A stretch of DNA of 64,000 nt from Homoserinibacter gongjuensis. Its GTDB lineage: Bacteria; Actinomycetota; Actinomycetes; Actinomycetales; Microbacteriaceae. This document shows positions 1 to 10,720 of this stretch, in pieces; within the stretch, counting starts at the first letter, position 1, and each line of letters starts with the position of its first letter. Both the position numbers and the translations under genes were made by a program. The stretch lies in NCBI RefSeq assembly GCF_030161875.1, contig NZ_BSVA01000001.1, positions 1,922,001-1,986,000 of the forward strand, written 5' to 3'. Below the pieces are notes generated by a model. That model was given only the letters and a program-made list of their open reading frames with translations, made no database searches and had not been told where the DNA came from.

Positions 1-462
1 CGCGCGCGTCGCGCACCTGATCGGCGACCCAGCTCGCATTGGCGTCGATGCCCTGGATGATGGCGAGGTAGTCGCCCGCGGGGGTCGTGAAGCCGGCCGT
101 CCAGACGGTGACCCCGTCGGAGCCGGTGGTCAGCTGGGCGTGGTTCGCGCTCCAGTCGTCGGGGAGCGGGGTGCGATGATCGGCACATCGCTGACGCCCT
201 GCGCGGCGGCGGCTGATCCCGCGTAGTCGGCGGGCTCGTACAGCGCACCCCGATCGGGCCGCACGACGACCATGACCAGGAACGCCACGATGGCGAGGGA
301 TGCCAGTACCGCGATGAAGAGGTTGAGCGCGGTCTGACTGCCGCGGCGTTTGGCGCTCGCGGCGGCCTTGCGCTCGGCCGTCTCCTGCGGGGTCTCGGCA
401 CGGCCGAGCTCCGCGACGATGGGCCGTCCGGTCTCGTCGACTCCGGTGTCGCGGGGGCTCAC
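1..462 (-). CDS. DUF4245-like membrane-anchored protein (3' end outside window)
   Basis: Unknown-function actinobacterial protein with a charged cytoplasmic N-terminus, one membrane segment near residues 52-72 ([20 protein letters not shown]) and an extracytoplasmic domain running off the window edge. The GTG start at 462 overlaps the xseB stop in a GTGA arrangement, which fixes the start and suggests an xseA-xseB-DUF4245 operon. The frame breaks at a four-base run (168-171). Restoring one base joins VSDVPIIAP to [19 protein letters not shown] and onward through an open frame to base 1, the form expected of DUF4245. The family assignment comes from architecture and neighbourhood. Confidence 0.72.
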
Positions 463-709
463 GATTCCTCGGCCGCGGCACGCGCCGCGTCGAGGCGTGC
501 CTTTGCGCCGACGAGCCACTCCTCGCAGCGACGCGCGAGCGCCTCGCCGCGCTCCCACAGACCCAGCGACTCCTCGAGGGTCGCCGCGCCCTGCTCGAGT
601 CGGGCGACGACCTGCACCAACTCGTCGCGGGCCTCTTCGTAGCTGAGGGACGCGACGTCGGCCCGGTGCTCGTCGGCCCGGGCCTCGTCCGCACGGGGGC
701 GTCGGTCAT
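459..709 (-). CDS. xseB: Exodeoxyribonuclease VII small subunit (frame broken once)
   Basis: Small subunit of exonuclease VII, which degrades single-stranded DNA together with XseA. The core reads [20 protein letters not shown]...[22 protein letters not shown], the two-helix signature of the family. Restored length is 83 residues, normal for XseB. From ATG 709 the frame is lost at the five-base run 695-699. One added base gives [30 protein letters not shown] as one continuous frame. The start lies 9 bases downstream of the xseA stop and the stop overlaps the next gene, so all three are probably cotranscribed. Confidence 0.88.
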
Positions 710-718
710 GCTCCCAGC

Positions 719-1914
719 TTACTCAGCCGTGGCCGCGAGCTCGCCGCGAGCGACGCGGATGCGCAGAGCCGCGCCCGAGGCGACCTGTGCAGGATCGCGC
801 ACCACGGCATCCGCCGCGTGCACGACGGCGTAGCCGCGGTCGAGGGTGCGCTGTGGCGAGAGCGCCCGCAGCTCGGAGCTGAGCCGGTGCACGGCCGTCT
901 CGGCGCGCTCGACGCACAGCTGCACGAGGTGGGTGCCGCGATCGACGAGGCGGATGAGGTCTTCGGCCCGCGGCTGGACGAGCGCCTCGGGGTCGGCCAG
1001 CACGGGGCGGGAGCGCAGGGTGGCGATGCGGTCGATCTCGCCGCTGACGAGCGCGCTCATGCGCATCGACATGCGGGCTCGCGCCTGCTGCATGAGCGCC
1101 ACCTCCTCGGCGACATCCGGCACGACGCGCTTCGCCGCATCGGTGGGCGTGGAGGCGCGCAGGTCGGCGACGAGGTCGAGCAGCGGGCTGTCGGCCTCGT
1201 GCCCGATGGCCGAGACGAGCGGCGTGGTGCAGGCGGCCGCCGTGCGCACGAGCTGCTCGTCGCTGAAGACGAGCAGGTTCTGGAAGTCGCCGCCGCCGCG
1301 GGCGACGATGATGACGTCGACCTCGGGATCGGCGTCGAGCTCCCGGATGGCGGCCGCCACCTCTCGGGGCGCCGCGGCACCCTGCACGGCCGCGTGGCGC
1401 ACCCGGAACGCCACCTGCGGCCAGCGCAACTGGGCATTGCGCAGCACGTCTTTCTCGGCATCCGAGTCCTTACCCGTGACCAGGCCGATGCACTGCGGCA
1501 GGAACGGGAGCGGCTTCTTGCGGTCGGCGTCGAAGAGACCCTCCTCGCGCAGGGCGCGCTTGAGCCGCTCGAGCTGCGCCAGGAGGTCGCCGAGCCCGGC
1601 GTGCCGCAGGTCGGAGGCGACCATCGAGAGGGTGCCGCCGCGCATCCAGAAGTCCGGCTTGACGAGGGCCGTGACACGGTCGCCCTGGGCGAACTGCTCG
1701 GTGAGGCGCTGGAGCGTCGAGCTCCATACCGTGAGCGAGACGGTCACATCCTGCTCGAGATCCTTGAGCTTCGCGTAGACGATGCCGCGCGCGAGGTTCC
1801 ACTGCGTGAGCTCGCCTTCGACCCACACCGATCCGAGGCGGTCGATGTAGCCCTTGAGCTCGCCGGAGAGGCGTGCGACGGGCCAGGGGCGTCGGCTGTC
1901 GGCTTCTCGGTCAC
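719..1914 (-). CDS. xseA: Exodeoxyribonuclease VII large subunit (frame broken near N-terminus)
   Basis: Catalytic large subunit of exonuclease VII, which cleaves single-stranded DNA from both ends in repair. An N-terminal OB fold ([16 protein letters not shown]) is followed by the nuclease domain with [31 protein letters not shown] and [12 protein letters not shown], then a C-terminal helical region. The GTG at 1914 is preferred because a -10 hexamer lies 7 bases upstream. From it the frame reads [10 protein letters not shown] and is lost at the four-base run 1886-1889. One added base restores [21 protein letters not shown]. Restored length is about 398 residues, at the short end of the family. 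Confidence 0.9.
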
Positions 1915-1921
1915 GCCGCTC

Positions 1922-1927
1922 AGGCTA
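1922..1927 (-). promoter_or_regulatory. -10 element of xseA (leaderless)
   Basis: TAGCCT on the minus strand, 7 bases before the GTG of xseA. The spacing implies transcription starting at or next to the start codon. Confidence 0.55.
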
Positions 1928-2044
1928 CGCGAACCCGCCGACTCGCTCCCGATTCCGTGGCGCGGCTGGAGCCGTGACCTCGTGGCGGGAGATACGACCC
2001 CCGCTGCCGGGTCACGGCCCCAGCCGCGCCCAGGTACGCCACCG

Positions 2045-2050
2045 TAGACT
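2045..2050 (+). promoter_or_regulatory. -10 element of ispH (leaderless)
   Basis: TAGACT, 7 bases before the GTG at 2058. It supports that GTG over the in-frame ATG at 2109. Confidence 0.5.
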
Positions 2051-2057
2051 CGAGGGC

Positions 2058-3133
2058 GTGAGCGGCATTACGAACGGGGCGTTGGGGGTCACCCTCGAGG
2101 CACCGCGCATGCCCGTCGCCCGGGAGCGGCTGCGCGATCTTCCGGTGGTCGGGTCGAAGCGGGTGCTGCTCGCGGCGCCGCGTGGCTACTGTGCGGGCGT
2201 CGACCGCGCCGTGATCGCTGTGGAGAAGGCGCTCGAGAACTACGGCTCGCCCGTCTACGTGCGCAAGCAGATCGTGCACAACGTGCACGTCGTCTCGAGC
2301 TCGAGCGGCGCGGTGCGATCTTCGTCGACGAGGTCGACGAGGTGCCGCCCGGATCGCACCTCGTGTTCAGCGCCCACGGTGTCTCGCCCGCGGTCGTGCA
2401 GGCGGCATCCGATCGCGAGCTGCTCGCGATCGACGCGACCTGCCCGCTCGTCACCAAGGTGCACCGCGAGGCGACCCGCTTCGCGAAGCAGGACCTGCAG
2501 ATCCTGCTCATCGGCCACGCCGGTCACGAAGAGGTCGAGGGCACGATGGGGCACGCGCCCGAGCGCACGATCCTCGTCAACTCGCCCGACGACGTCGACC
2601 GGATCGAGGTCGACGACCCCGACAACCTGGTCTGGATCTCGCAGACCACCCTGAGCGTCGACGAGACGATGGAGACCGTGCGGCGGCTGCGTGAGCGCTT
2701 CCCGAAGCTGCAGGATCCGCCGTCCGACGACATCTGCTACGCCACCCAGAACCGACAGGTCGCCATCAAGAAGGTCGCGCCCGAGGCCGACCTCGTGATC
2801 GTCGTCGGCTCGGCCAACTCCTCCAACAGCGTGCGGCTCGTGGAGGTCGCACTCGAGCACGGGGCGAAGGCGGCGCACCGTATCGACTACGCGAGCGAGA
2901 TCCGGCAGGAGTGGCTCGACGGGGTCGCGACGGTGGGCGTCACGAGCGGCGCCTCGGTGCCCGAGGTGCTCGTGCAGGAGGTGCTCGCCGACCTCGCGGA
3001 TGCGGGCTACGCCGACGTCGAGGAGGTGCGCACGGCCGAGGAGGACCTCATGTTCTCGCTGCCGAAGGAGCTGCGTCGCGACTCGGCGGGCAACACCGAT
3101 GCCCGGGCCCTGGGAGGGCGCGCGCGCACCTGA
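2058..3133 (+). CDS. ispH: 4-hydroxy-3-methylbut-2-enyl diphosphate reductase (frame broken once)
   Basis: Iron-sulfur reductase for the last step of the MEP isoprenoid pathway, making IPP and DMAPP. The three cluster-binding cysteines appear in family contexts: [22 protein letters not shown] and [20 protein letters not shown] and [11 protein letters not shown] are further IspH hallmarks. The frame breaks near 2294: HNVHVV continues in the next frame as [18 protein letters not shown]. One C added to TCTCG gives [12 protein letters not shown]. Restored length is about 358 residues from GTG 2058 or 341 from ATG 2109. The gene is transcribed away from xseA. Confidence 0.92.
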
Positions 3134-3188
3134 CGCGCGTCGCCGGCCCGTGATCCGCAAGAATTGACGGAAGAGGCGAGGAGGCCGG

Positions 3189-4428
3189 ATGCGTGTGACG
3201 CTGCTGCCCCGTGATGCCGCCGCACGCGTCATCACGGGCGCGATCGCGTACCTCGCCTGGTTCGCCGGTGCGGCGATCATCCTGCTCGCGGTGCCGGTGC
3301 TCGTCGAGACCCTCGTGCGGGTCGACGCGGAGGCCCTCATCCCGCTGCCGCTCGCGCTGCTGTTGCTCATCTTCGCGGCGATCGGCACGGCGATCTACCG
3401 CATGACGGCCCCCGTCGTGATCGCCTATCTCGTGATCGCCTCGGCGGCCGCCCTCGTGTACGAGGTCGTGCTGATCCAGGCGAAGCCCGGGCTGTTCGAG
3501 CACGAGCTGTTCCTCGTCAACCGCCCGACGCTCGCGCTCGTGACGATCGGCGTCGCGGCATCCTCGGCGCTCGGCGGGATCGCGTGGTGCCTGCTCGGCT
3601 ACGGTGCGGCCGGCGTGGTCGCGGTGGCGGCCGCGCTCATCACGGGCACCGAGGTGCGCCCGGGGCTCGGGCCGACCATGGTGCTCCTGCTCGCCGTGCT
3701 GCTGTATCTGACGCTGTTCACGATCCAGGCCCGGCAACGCCGCAAGCTCCCGCGCTTCGAGGAGCTCGAGCGCGCCACCCGCCGGCGTGCGGCATCCGCC
3801 GACCTCGCGCGTCGCACGACGGCGGTCGTGCACGACACCGTGCTCAACGACCTGGCCGTCGTCATGAACGCCCCCGACACGCTCGACTCCGCCACGCGCG
3901 AACGACTGCGCGCCGACCTCGACACACTCGAGGGCGGCGCGTGGATGCATGCCACCAGTCAGGTGGCGGTTCCCGACGAGGCGCAGGCGGCGATCCGCAA
4001 CGAGCTCGCGCGGCTCGCGAGCGAGTTCCGATGGCGTGGCCTCACTGTCAATGTCACGGGTGTCACGAGCGGTGTGTACATCTACGAGCCGCTCGCGGGG
4101 AGGCGCTCGTCGGGGCGCTGCGCGCGACATTCGAGAACGTGCTGCGGCACTCGGGCAGCACCTCCGCGAACGTCGAGATCATGTACAGCGACACCGAGGT
4201 GAGCTTCATGGTGTCGGATGAGGGGAGGGGTTCGACACGACGGCGATCGATCCCCGTCGGCTCGGCATCCGCGACTCGATCATCGGGCGCATGGAGGCGG
4301 CGGGTGGCACGGCACGCATCTGGTCGTCGCCGGGGGCGGGCACGACCGTGCTGCTGAGCGTTCCCGTGCTCGAGGTGCGCGACCCGGGTGAGCCTTCGAC
4401 GCATCAGGGGCCCGACTATGCCGACTAG
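3189..4428 (+). CDS. Orphan sensor histidine kinase, NarX/DesK type (frame broken twice)
   Basis: Membrane sensor kinase. About six hydrophobic segments fill residues 15-180. The phosphoacceptor box follows (TTAVVHDTVLNDLAVV, H in HDTVLNDL), then a HATPase domain with N-box FENVLRHSG and G-box SDEGEGFD, and a C-terminal GTTVLLSVP. The N- and G-box parts lie in three frames. One base restored at each four-G run, 4097-4100 and 4222-4225 (both followed by AG), gives YEPLAGEALVGAL and VSDEGEGFDTTAIDPRRLG. The start ATG has a strong GAGGAGG upstream. No response regulator lies beside it. The stop overlaps the next ATG by 11 bases. Confidence 0.85.
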
Positions 4429-5547
4429 CACGATCCGTGCGCTGCGCTATTCGGCGCGCGACGTCGACCCGATGAGCTGGTTCACGGGGCCCTACGTGCC
4501 GCTCGTCTTCGCCGCGTTCATCGCCGTCTACGGCGGCACGATGACGATCGCCTCCTGGTCGCAGCCCGAGTTACCTGGCACCCAACTCGTCGGCGTCGCC
4601 CTGTGCGTGCTCGCGTGCCTGCTCGTGCAGGTGCTGACCTCGTTGCGCAATCGCTTCAACTGGCAGCTCGGCGCCGTGGTCTTCGTGGTCGCGGGGGCCG
4701 GATTCATCGTGGCGGCGCTCGGTTATCGGCGCCAGGACTTCCTGATGGAGCAGTGGTGGGCGCCGTTCTGCTTCGCGATCGCGCTGTCGTCGCTCGCCCC
4801 CTACCTCTCGACGTGGCGGCTGCTGTTCTGGGGCGTGCTGCCGCTCCTGACGATCGTGCCCGCCGTGTTCGTCATCATCGACGCGCGCGTTCCCGACTGG
4901 GGTTCGGTGTCGGTGTTCCTCATCCTCGCGACCCCGCCCGCCGTCGCGGTCGCGGCGACGACGGCCTTCTCGTACAGCGTCGTGCACCAGATGCTCCCCA
5001 TCGTCGAGAACCGGTCGAGCGCCGTGGTGTCGCCGGCCCTCGAGCTCGACCCGGAGGACGAGGAGGCCGAGCGCGTCATGCTCGCGCGCTACACGGCGCG
5101 TGCCGTGCCGTTCCTGCGCACGGTCGCCGAGCGCGGCACCGTCTCGGAGGGGATCGTGCGCTCGCGGGCGAGATCGCCCGCTACCTGCGCGACGACCTGG
5201 TGTCGCGCAGCGATCTCGCCTGGCTCGGCCTCCGGGCCGATGACACCCGGGTCGTGGTGGTCGATCCCGAACGGCGGGCTCAGACGATGCGCTCGGCGCA
5301 ACGCACCGCCATCCGGGATCTCGTGCGTGCGGTGCTCGATGACCCGTCGACGGATGCCACCACGATCTTCATGGAGCTGCGCGCGCAAGACGACGGCTCG
5401 ACGGCGGTCGCGGTCACGCTCGACACCGAACTGCCCGAGGGCAGACGGGTGCGGCACATCGCGCCCTACTACTTCAACCTGCGCGGTGCGATGAAGGATG
5501 TGCGCCTGGGGCGCGACAGCCTGTCGTTCCGGGTGCCGCCGAGCTGA
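4418..5547 (+). CDS. Membrane protein coupled to the histidine kinase (frame broken once)
   Basis: Unrecognised protein of about 376 residues. Five or so membrane helices occupy the first 200 residues, followed by an acidic linker (ELDPEDEEAERVM) and a soluble domain of about 170 residues containing a helix GDRALAGEIARYLRDDLVSRS. The ATG at 4418 overlaps the kinase stop, so the two are probably translationally coupled. The topology mimics a sensor kinase, and the soluble domain could be a decayed dimerisation/ATPase module, but no H, N or G box is seen. The frame breaks at the G run 5149-5152. One added G gives VSEGDRALAGEIARY. Confidence 0.7.
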
Positions 5548-5589
5548 CCCACCCGCGAGTCGACCCGCTGCCGAGCTGAAGCGGCCGAC

Positions 5590-6618
<1,029 letters not shown>

Positions 6619-6670
6619 GGGGGTCCTCCTGGAAGGGATGCGGTGGGTCGCCTCGAGTCTAGAGCGTCGG

Positions 6671-8191
6671 CTATTCCACCCAGTCCAGGGTGCGCTCGAT
6701 GGCCCGGTGCCAACGCGCGATGCCGTGCTCACGCGTGGCAGCATCCGCGGCGGGCTCCCAACGGCGGTCCTCCGCCCAGAGCGCGCGCAGTTCGTCGGTG
6801 TCCTTCCACAGCCCCACCGCGAGTCCCGCCGCGTACGCGGCCCCGAGGGCCGTGGTCTCGGTGACCGCGGGACGCACGACGGGGATGCCGAGCACATCCG
6901 CCTGGAACTGCAGCAGCAGCTCGTTGCCGACCATGCCGCCGTCGACGCGGAGCTCGGTGATGGGAGCTTCGAGCTCGGAGTTGGCCGCCTCGAACACGTC
7001 GAGGGTCTGGTAGGCGACCGCCTCGAGCGAGGCACGCGCGATGTGCCCCTTCGTCGCGAAGCGGGTGAGTCCCACGATCGCGCCGCGCGCATCCGGGCGC
7101 CAGTAGGGCGCGAACAGCCCCTGGAAGGCGGGCACGACATAGACGTCACCGTTGTCGTCGACCGTCTTCGCGAGCGCCTCGACCTCGGGCGCGGAACGGA
7201 TGATCCCCAGGTTGTCGCGCAGCCATTGGATGAGCGAGCCGCTCACCGCGACCGAGCCCTCGAGCGCGAACCGCGGTGCCTCGTCGCCGAGCTGGTAGGC
7301 GACGGTCGTGATGAGGCCGTTCTCGCTCAGCACGCGCTCGGTGCCGGTGTTGACGATGAGGAAGTTGCCTGTGCCGTAGGTGTTCTTCGACTCGCCCGCG
7401 TCGAACGCGACCTGGCCGAAGGTGGCCGCCTGCTGGTCGCCGAGGATGCCCGCGATCGGGGTCTCGCGCAGCAGGCTCTTGGGCTCGGCGTGGCCGTACA
7501 CCTCGGAGGACGAGCGGATGTCGGGCAGCATCGCGCGGGGAACGCGGAACGCGGCGCACAGCTCGTCGTCCCAGTCGAGGGTTGCGAGATCCATGAGCAG
7601 GGTGCGGGAGGCGTTCGTGACGTCGGTCGCGTGCACGCCGCCGTGCACGCCGCCCGTGAGGTTCCAGAGCACCCACGAGTCGGGTGTGCCGAAGGCGAGT
7701 TCGCCCCGCTCGGCACGCTCGCGGGCGCCCTCGACGTGGTCGAGGATCCAGGCGATCTTGGTGGCGGAGAAGTAGGTCGCGAGCGGCAGCCCGGTCTTCT
7801 CGGCGAAGCGCCGGATGCCGCCCTCCGCGGCGAGCGCATCCACGGCATCCTGCGTGCGGGTGTCCTGCCAGACGATCGCGCGGTGGATCGGCTTACCCGT
7901 CGCGCGATCCCACACGATCACGGTCTCGCGCTGGTTGGTGATGCCGACCGCGGCCACCTCGTGGCGCGTGATGCCGGCATCCGCGAGGGCCACCCCGATC
8001 ACGTGTCGGGTGCCCTGCCAGATCTCGGTGGCGTCGTGCTCGACCCAGCCGGGCTGCGGGAAGTGCTGTCGATGCTCGCGCTGTCCCGAACTGACGACGC
8101 GGCCGCGGTCGTCGAACACGATGGCGCGGGTGCTCGTGGTTCCCTGGTCGATCGCGAGGATGTGGCGGGGGCCGGCAACGGGTGCACTCAT
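6671..8191 (-). CDS. glpK: Glycerol kinase
   Basis: Phosphorylates glycerol to glycerol 3-phosphate. FGGY-family motifs are complete: phosphate-binding [43 protein letters not shown] and [16 protein letters not shown]. Length 506 residues is standard and no frame break is seen. A -10-like TACTCT (199-204 of the 8 kb region) lies 7 bases upstream of the ATG, within a pair of 12-bp direct repeats that could bind a regulator. No glpF or glpD lies next to it in the window. Confidence 0.96.
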   Translation of the reverse strand: MSAPVAGPRHILAIDQGTTSTRAIVFDDRGRVVSSGQREHRQHFPQPGWVEHDATEIWQGTRHVIGVALADAGITRHEVAAVGITNQRETVIVWDRATGKPIHRAIVWQDTRTQDAVDALAAEGGIRRFAEKTGLPLATYFSATKIAWILDHVEGARERAERGELAFGTPDSWVLWNLTGGVHGGVHATDVTNASRTLLMDLATLDWDDELCAAFRVPRAMLPDIRSSSEVYGHAEPKSLLRETPIAGILGDQQAATFGQVAFDAGESKNTYGTGNFLIVNTGTERVLSENGLITTVAYQLGDEAPRFALEGSVAVSGSLIQWLRDNLGIIRSAPEVEALAKTVDDNGDVYVVPAFQGLFAPYWRPDARGAIVGLTRFATKGHIARASLEAVAYQTLDVFEAANSELEAPITELRVDGGMVGNELLLQFQADVLGIPVVRPAVTETTALGAAYAAGLAVGLWKDTDELRALWAEDRRWEPAADAATREHGIARWHRAIERTLDWVE

Positions 8192-8200
8192 GTCCGCGAG

Positions 8201-8254
8201 AGTACGTACTTTTGGATCGCGCGTGCGGCGTGGCGGGCCCGAAGTGCGTACTTT
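8201..8254 (-). promoter_or_regulatory. Direct-repeat operator candidate upstream of glpK
   Basis: AGTACGTACTTT at 8201-8212 and AGTGCGTACTTT at 8243-8254 differ by one base and start 42 bp apart, about four helical turns. The promoter-proximal copy overlaps the likely glpK -10 region. Regulator unknown. Confidence 0.5.
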
Positions 8255-8272
8255 CGCGGAGGGAAGTTGCGG

Positions 8273-8286
8273 AGTGAGCGCTCACT
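8273..8286. promoter_or_regulatory. Perfect 14-bp palindrome, probable TetR operator
   Basis: AGTGAGCGCTCACT, a perfect palindrome 16 bp before the start of the TetR-type gene and just upstream of its -10 hexamer. TGAGTGAGCGCTCACTCA-type sites are typical of TetR autoregulation. Confidence 0.7.
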
Positions 8287-8290
8287 CACT

Positions 8291-8296
8291 TATGCT
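8291..8296 (+). promoter_or_regulatory. -10 element of the tetR-type gene
   Basis: TATGCT, 6 bases before GTG 8303 and immediately after the palindromic operator, so a bound repressor would block the promoter. Confidence 0.5.
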
Positions 8297-8302
8297 CGCC
8301 CG

Positions 8303-8953
8303 GTGGCATTGCCCCCGGAGTTCCTCGTCGTCAGAGAGCGCGCGCGTCCGCTCGCGCCCGAGGAGCGCCGCGAGGCGATCCTGGATGCCGTGCTGCCGTT
8401 GCTGCGCGAGCGCGGTCGCGAGGTGACCAGTCGCGAACTCGCCGAGGCGGCCGGCGTCGCGGAGGGCACGATCTTCCGCGCGTTCGGCGACAAGGACTCG
8501 CTGCTCGAGGCGGGGCTCATCAAGCTGCTGGCACCCGAGGTCTTCCGCGAGGAGCTGCGCCGCATCCCGCTCGACCTGCCGTTCGAAGACAAGCTCGCGT
8601 GCATCATCGACGCGCTGCGGGTGCGCTTCGGCGAGGTGTTCCGCATCATGACCGTGTTCGGGCTCGAAGGTCCGCCGCCCGTGCGAGAAGCCGGGAACCC
8701 CGAGTGGCTGCAGATCGTGCGCGAGCTGCTCGCCCCGGATGCGCACCGGCTCGGGGTGCAGGTCGACACGGTCGCCTGGTATCTGCGCCTCGTGGCATTC
8801 GGCGCCTCGATCGAACCGTTCAACCACTTCCGCTCGTTCGACTCGGCGGAACTCGCCGGCATCATCGCGCACGGCGTCGCCGTCGCGGGGGTGCCTCCCC
8901 ATCCGCCGGCCCGCACGACCGCGTTCCCCGCGACGCGCCCGTCCGTGGCCTGA
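8303..8953 (+). CDS. TetR-family transcriptional regulator of the ABC exporter
   Basis: 216 residues. The N-terminal helix-turn-helix reads EERREAILDAVLPLLRERG...TSRELAEAAGVAEGTIFRAFGDKDSLLEAGL, a classical TetR DNA-binding domain. The rest is a helical ligand-binding domain with no recognisable ligand. The GTG start is set by the -10 hexamer spacing. It is followed 34 bases later by two ABC exporter half-transporter genes, the usual arrangement for a drug- or metabolite-responsive repressor controlling efflux. The perfect palindrome in its promoter suggests autoregulation. Confidence 0.88.
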   Translation: MALPPEFLVVRERARPLAPEERREAILDAVLPLLRERGREVTSRELAEAAGVAEGTIFRAFGDKDSLLEAGLIKLLAPEVFREELRRIPLDLPFEDKLACIIDALRVRFGEVFRIMTVFGLEGPPPVREAGNPEWLQIVRELLAPDAHRLGVQVDTVAWYLRLVAFGASIEPFNHFRSFDSAELAGIIAHGVAVAGVPPHPPARTTAFPATRPSVA

Positions 8954-8987
8954 CCCCTCCGATTCACCCACCACCTGAAGGAAGACC

Positions 8988-10720
8988 GTGCTCGGCAAAC
9001 TCCTCGTGCGCTACCTGCGACCGTATTGGCCGCTTCTCATCGGTGTCGTCGTGTTCCAACTCATCCAGTCGATCGCCTCGCTGTACCTGCCGGCCCTCAA
9101 CGCCGACATCATCGACGACGGCGTCGCCAAGGGCGACACCGAATTCATCATGCGCACCGGCGCCGTGATGCTGCTCATCACGCTTGGCCAGATCGCCGCC
9201 GCCATCCTCGCCGTCTACTTCGGTGCGAAGGCCGCGATGGCGCTGGGCCGCGACCTGCGCGCATCCGTGTTCCGTCGGGTCGGCGAGTTCTCGGAGCGTG
9301 AGGTGGCGCACTTCGGCGCCCCGTCGCTCATCACGCGCTCGACCAACGACGTGCAACAGGTGCAGATGCTCGTGCTCATGACGTGCACGATCCTCGTGTC
9401 GGCGCCCATCCTGTCGATCGGCGGCGTCATCATGGCGCTGCGCGAAGACCTCGTGCTCTCGTGGATCATGGTCGTCGCCGTGCCGGTGCTGCTGCTGGCG
9501 GTGGGGCTCATCATCGTGCGGATGGTGCCGCAGTTCCGCAAGATGCAGTCGCGCATCGACAACGTCAACCGGGTGCTGCGCGAACAGCTCACCGGCATCC
9601 GCGTCATCCGCGCCTTCGTACGCGAACAGCGCGAGCGCGAGCGCTTCGAGGTCGCCAACGAGGAGCTCACCGACACCGCCCTTCGTGCGGGCCGCCTCTT
9701 CGCGCTGATGTTCCCGGTCGTCATGCTCGTGCTCAACGTGTCGAGCGTCGCCGTGCTGTGGTTCGGCGCGTTCCGGATCGAAGACGGCGGCATGCAGGTC
9801 GGCTCGCTCATCGCGTTCCTCAGCTACCTCATCCAGATCCTGATGGCGGTCATGATGGCGACGTTCATGGCGGTGCTGCTGCCGCGCGCGACGGTGTCGG
9901 CCGACCGCATCGGCGAGGTGCTCGAGACCGAACCCTCGGTGGTCGCGCCGGTGTCGCCCATCACGGAGGTCGCCTCCCAGGGCGAGGTCGAGTTGCGCGA
10001 TGCCACCTTCGCCTACCCCGGCGCGGAGGCCGCCGTGCTGCATGAGCTGTCGTTCCGCGCCCGGCCGGGCAAGATGACGGCCATCGTGGGGTCGACGGGA
10101 GCGGGAAAGACGACGCTCGTGAACCTCTTCCCCGGCTCTTCGACGTGACGGGAGGAGCCGTGCTCGTCGACGGTGTCGACGTGCGCGAGCTCGACCCCGA
10201 GGTGCTCTGGAGCCGCATCGGCCTCGTGCCGCAGAAGCCCTACCTCTTCTCGGGCACGGTCGCCTCGAACCTGCGTTACGGCAACCCCGACGCGAGCGAC
10301 GAAGAGCTGTGGCACGCCCTCGAGATCGCGCAGGCGCGCGACTTCATCGAGGCGATGCCCGAGCAGCTCGAGGCGCCCATCGCCCAGGGCGGCACGAACG
10401 TGTCGGGCGGTCAGAGACAGCGATTGGCGATCGCCCGGGCGCTCGTGAAACGGCCCGAGATCTACATCTTCGATGACTCGTTCTCGGCGCTCGACACCGC
10501 CACGGATGCGCGACTGCGCCAGGCGCTGAACCGCGAGGTGGGCGACGCGACGATGATCGTGATCGCGCAACGCGTGTCGACCATCCTGCAGGCCGACCAG
10601 ATCGTCGTGCTCGATCACGGCACGATCGTCGGCCTCGGTACCCATGACGAACTGCTGTCGAGTTCCGCGGAATACCGCGAGATCGTCGAGAGCCAGCTGA
10701 GCGCGGAGGCGGCAGCGTGA
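8988..10720 (+). CDS. ABC exporter half-transporter, subunit 1 (frame broken once)
   Basis: Half-transporter of about 577 residues: an ABC type-1 transmembrane domain (residues 1-310, six helices) followed by a nucleotide-binding domain. Walker A is [13 protein letters not shown], the signature is VSGGQRQRLAIARAL and Walker B is IYIFDDSFSALD. The DDSFSALD form is common in heterodimeric multidrug exporters. The frame breaks just after Walker A at the C run 10130-10133. One added C gives NLFPRLFDVTGGAVLVDG. A GAAGGA sequence precedes the GTG start. The stop overlaps the next GTG by 4 bases. Confidence 0.9.
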
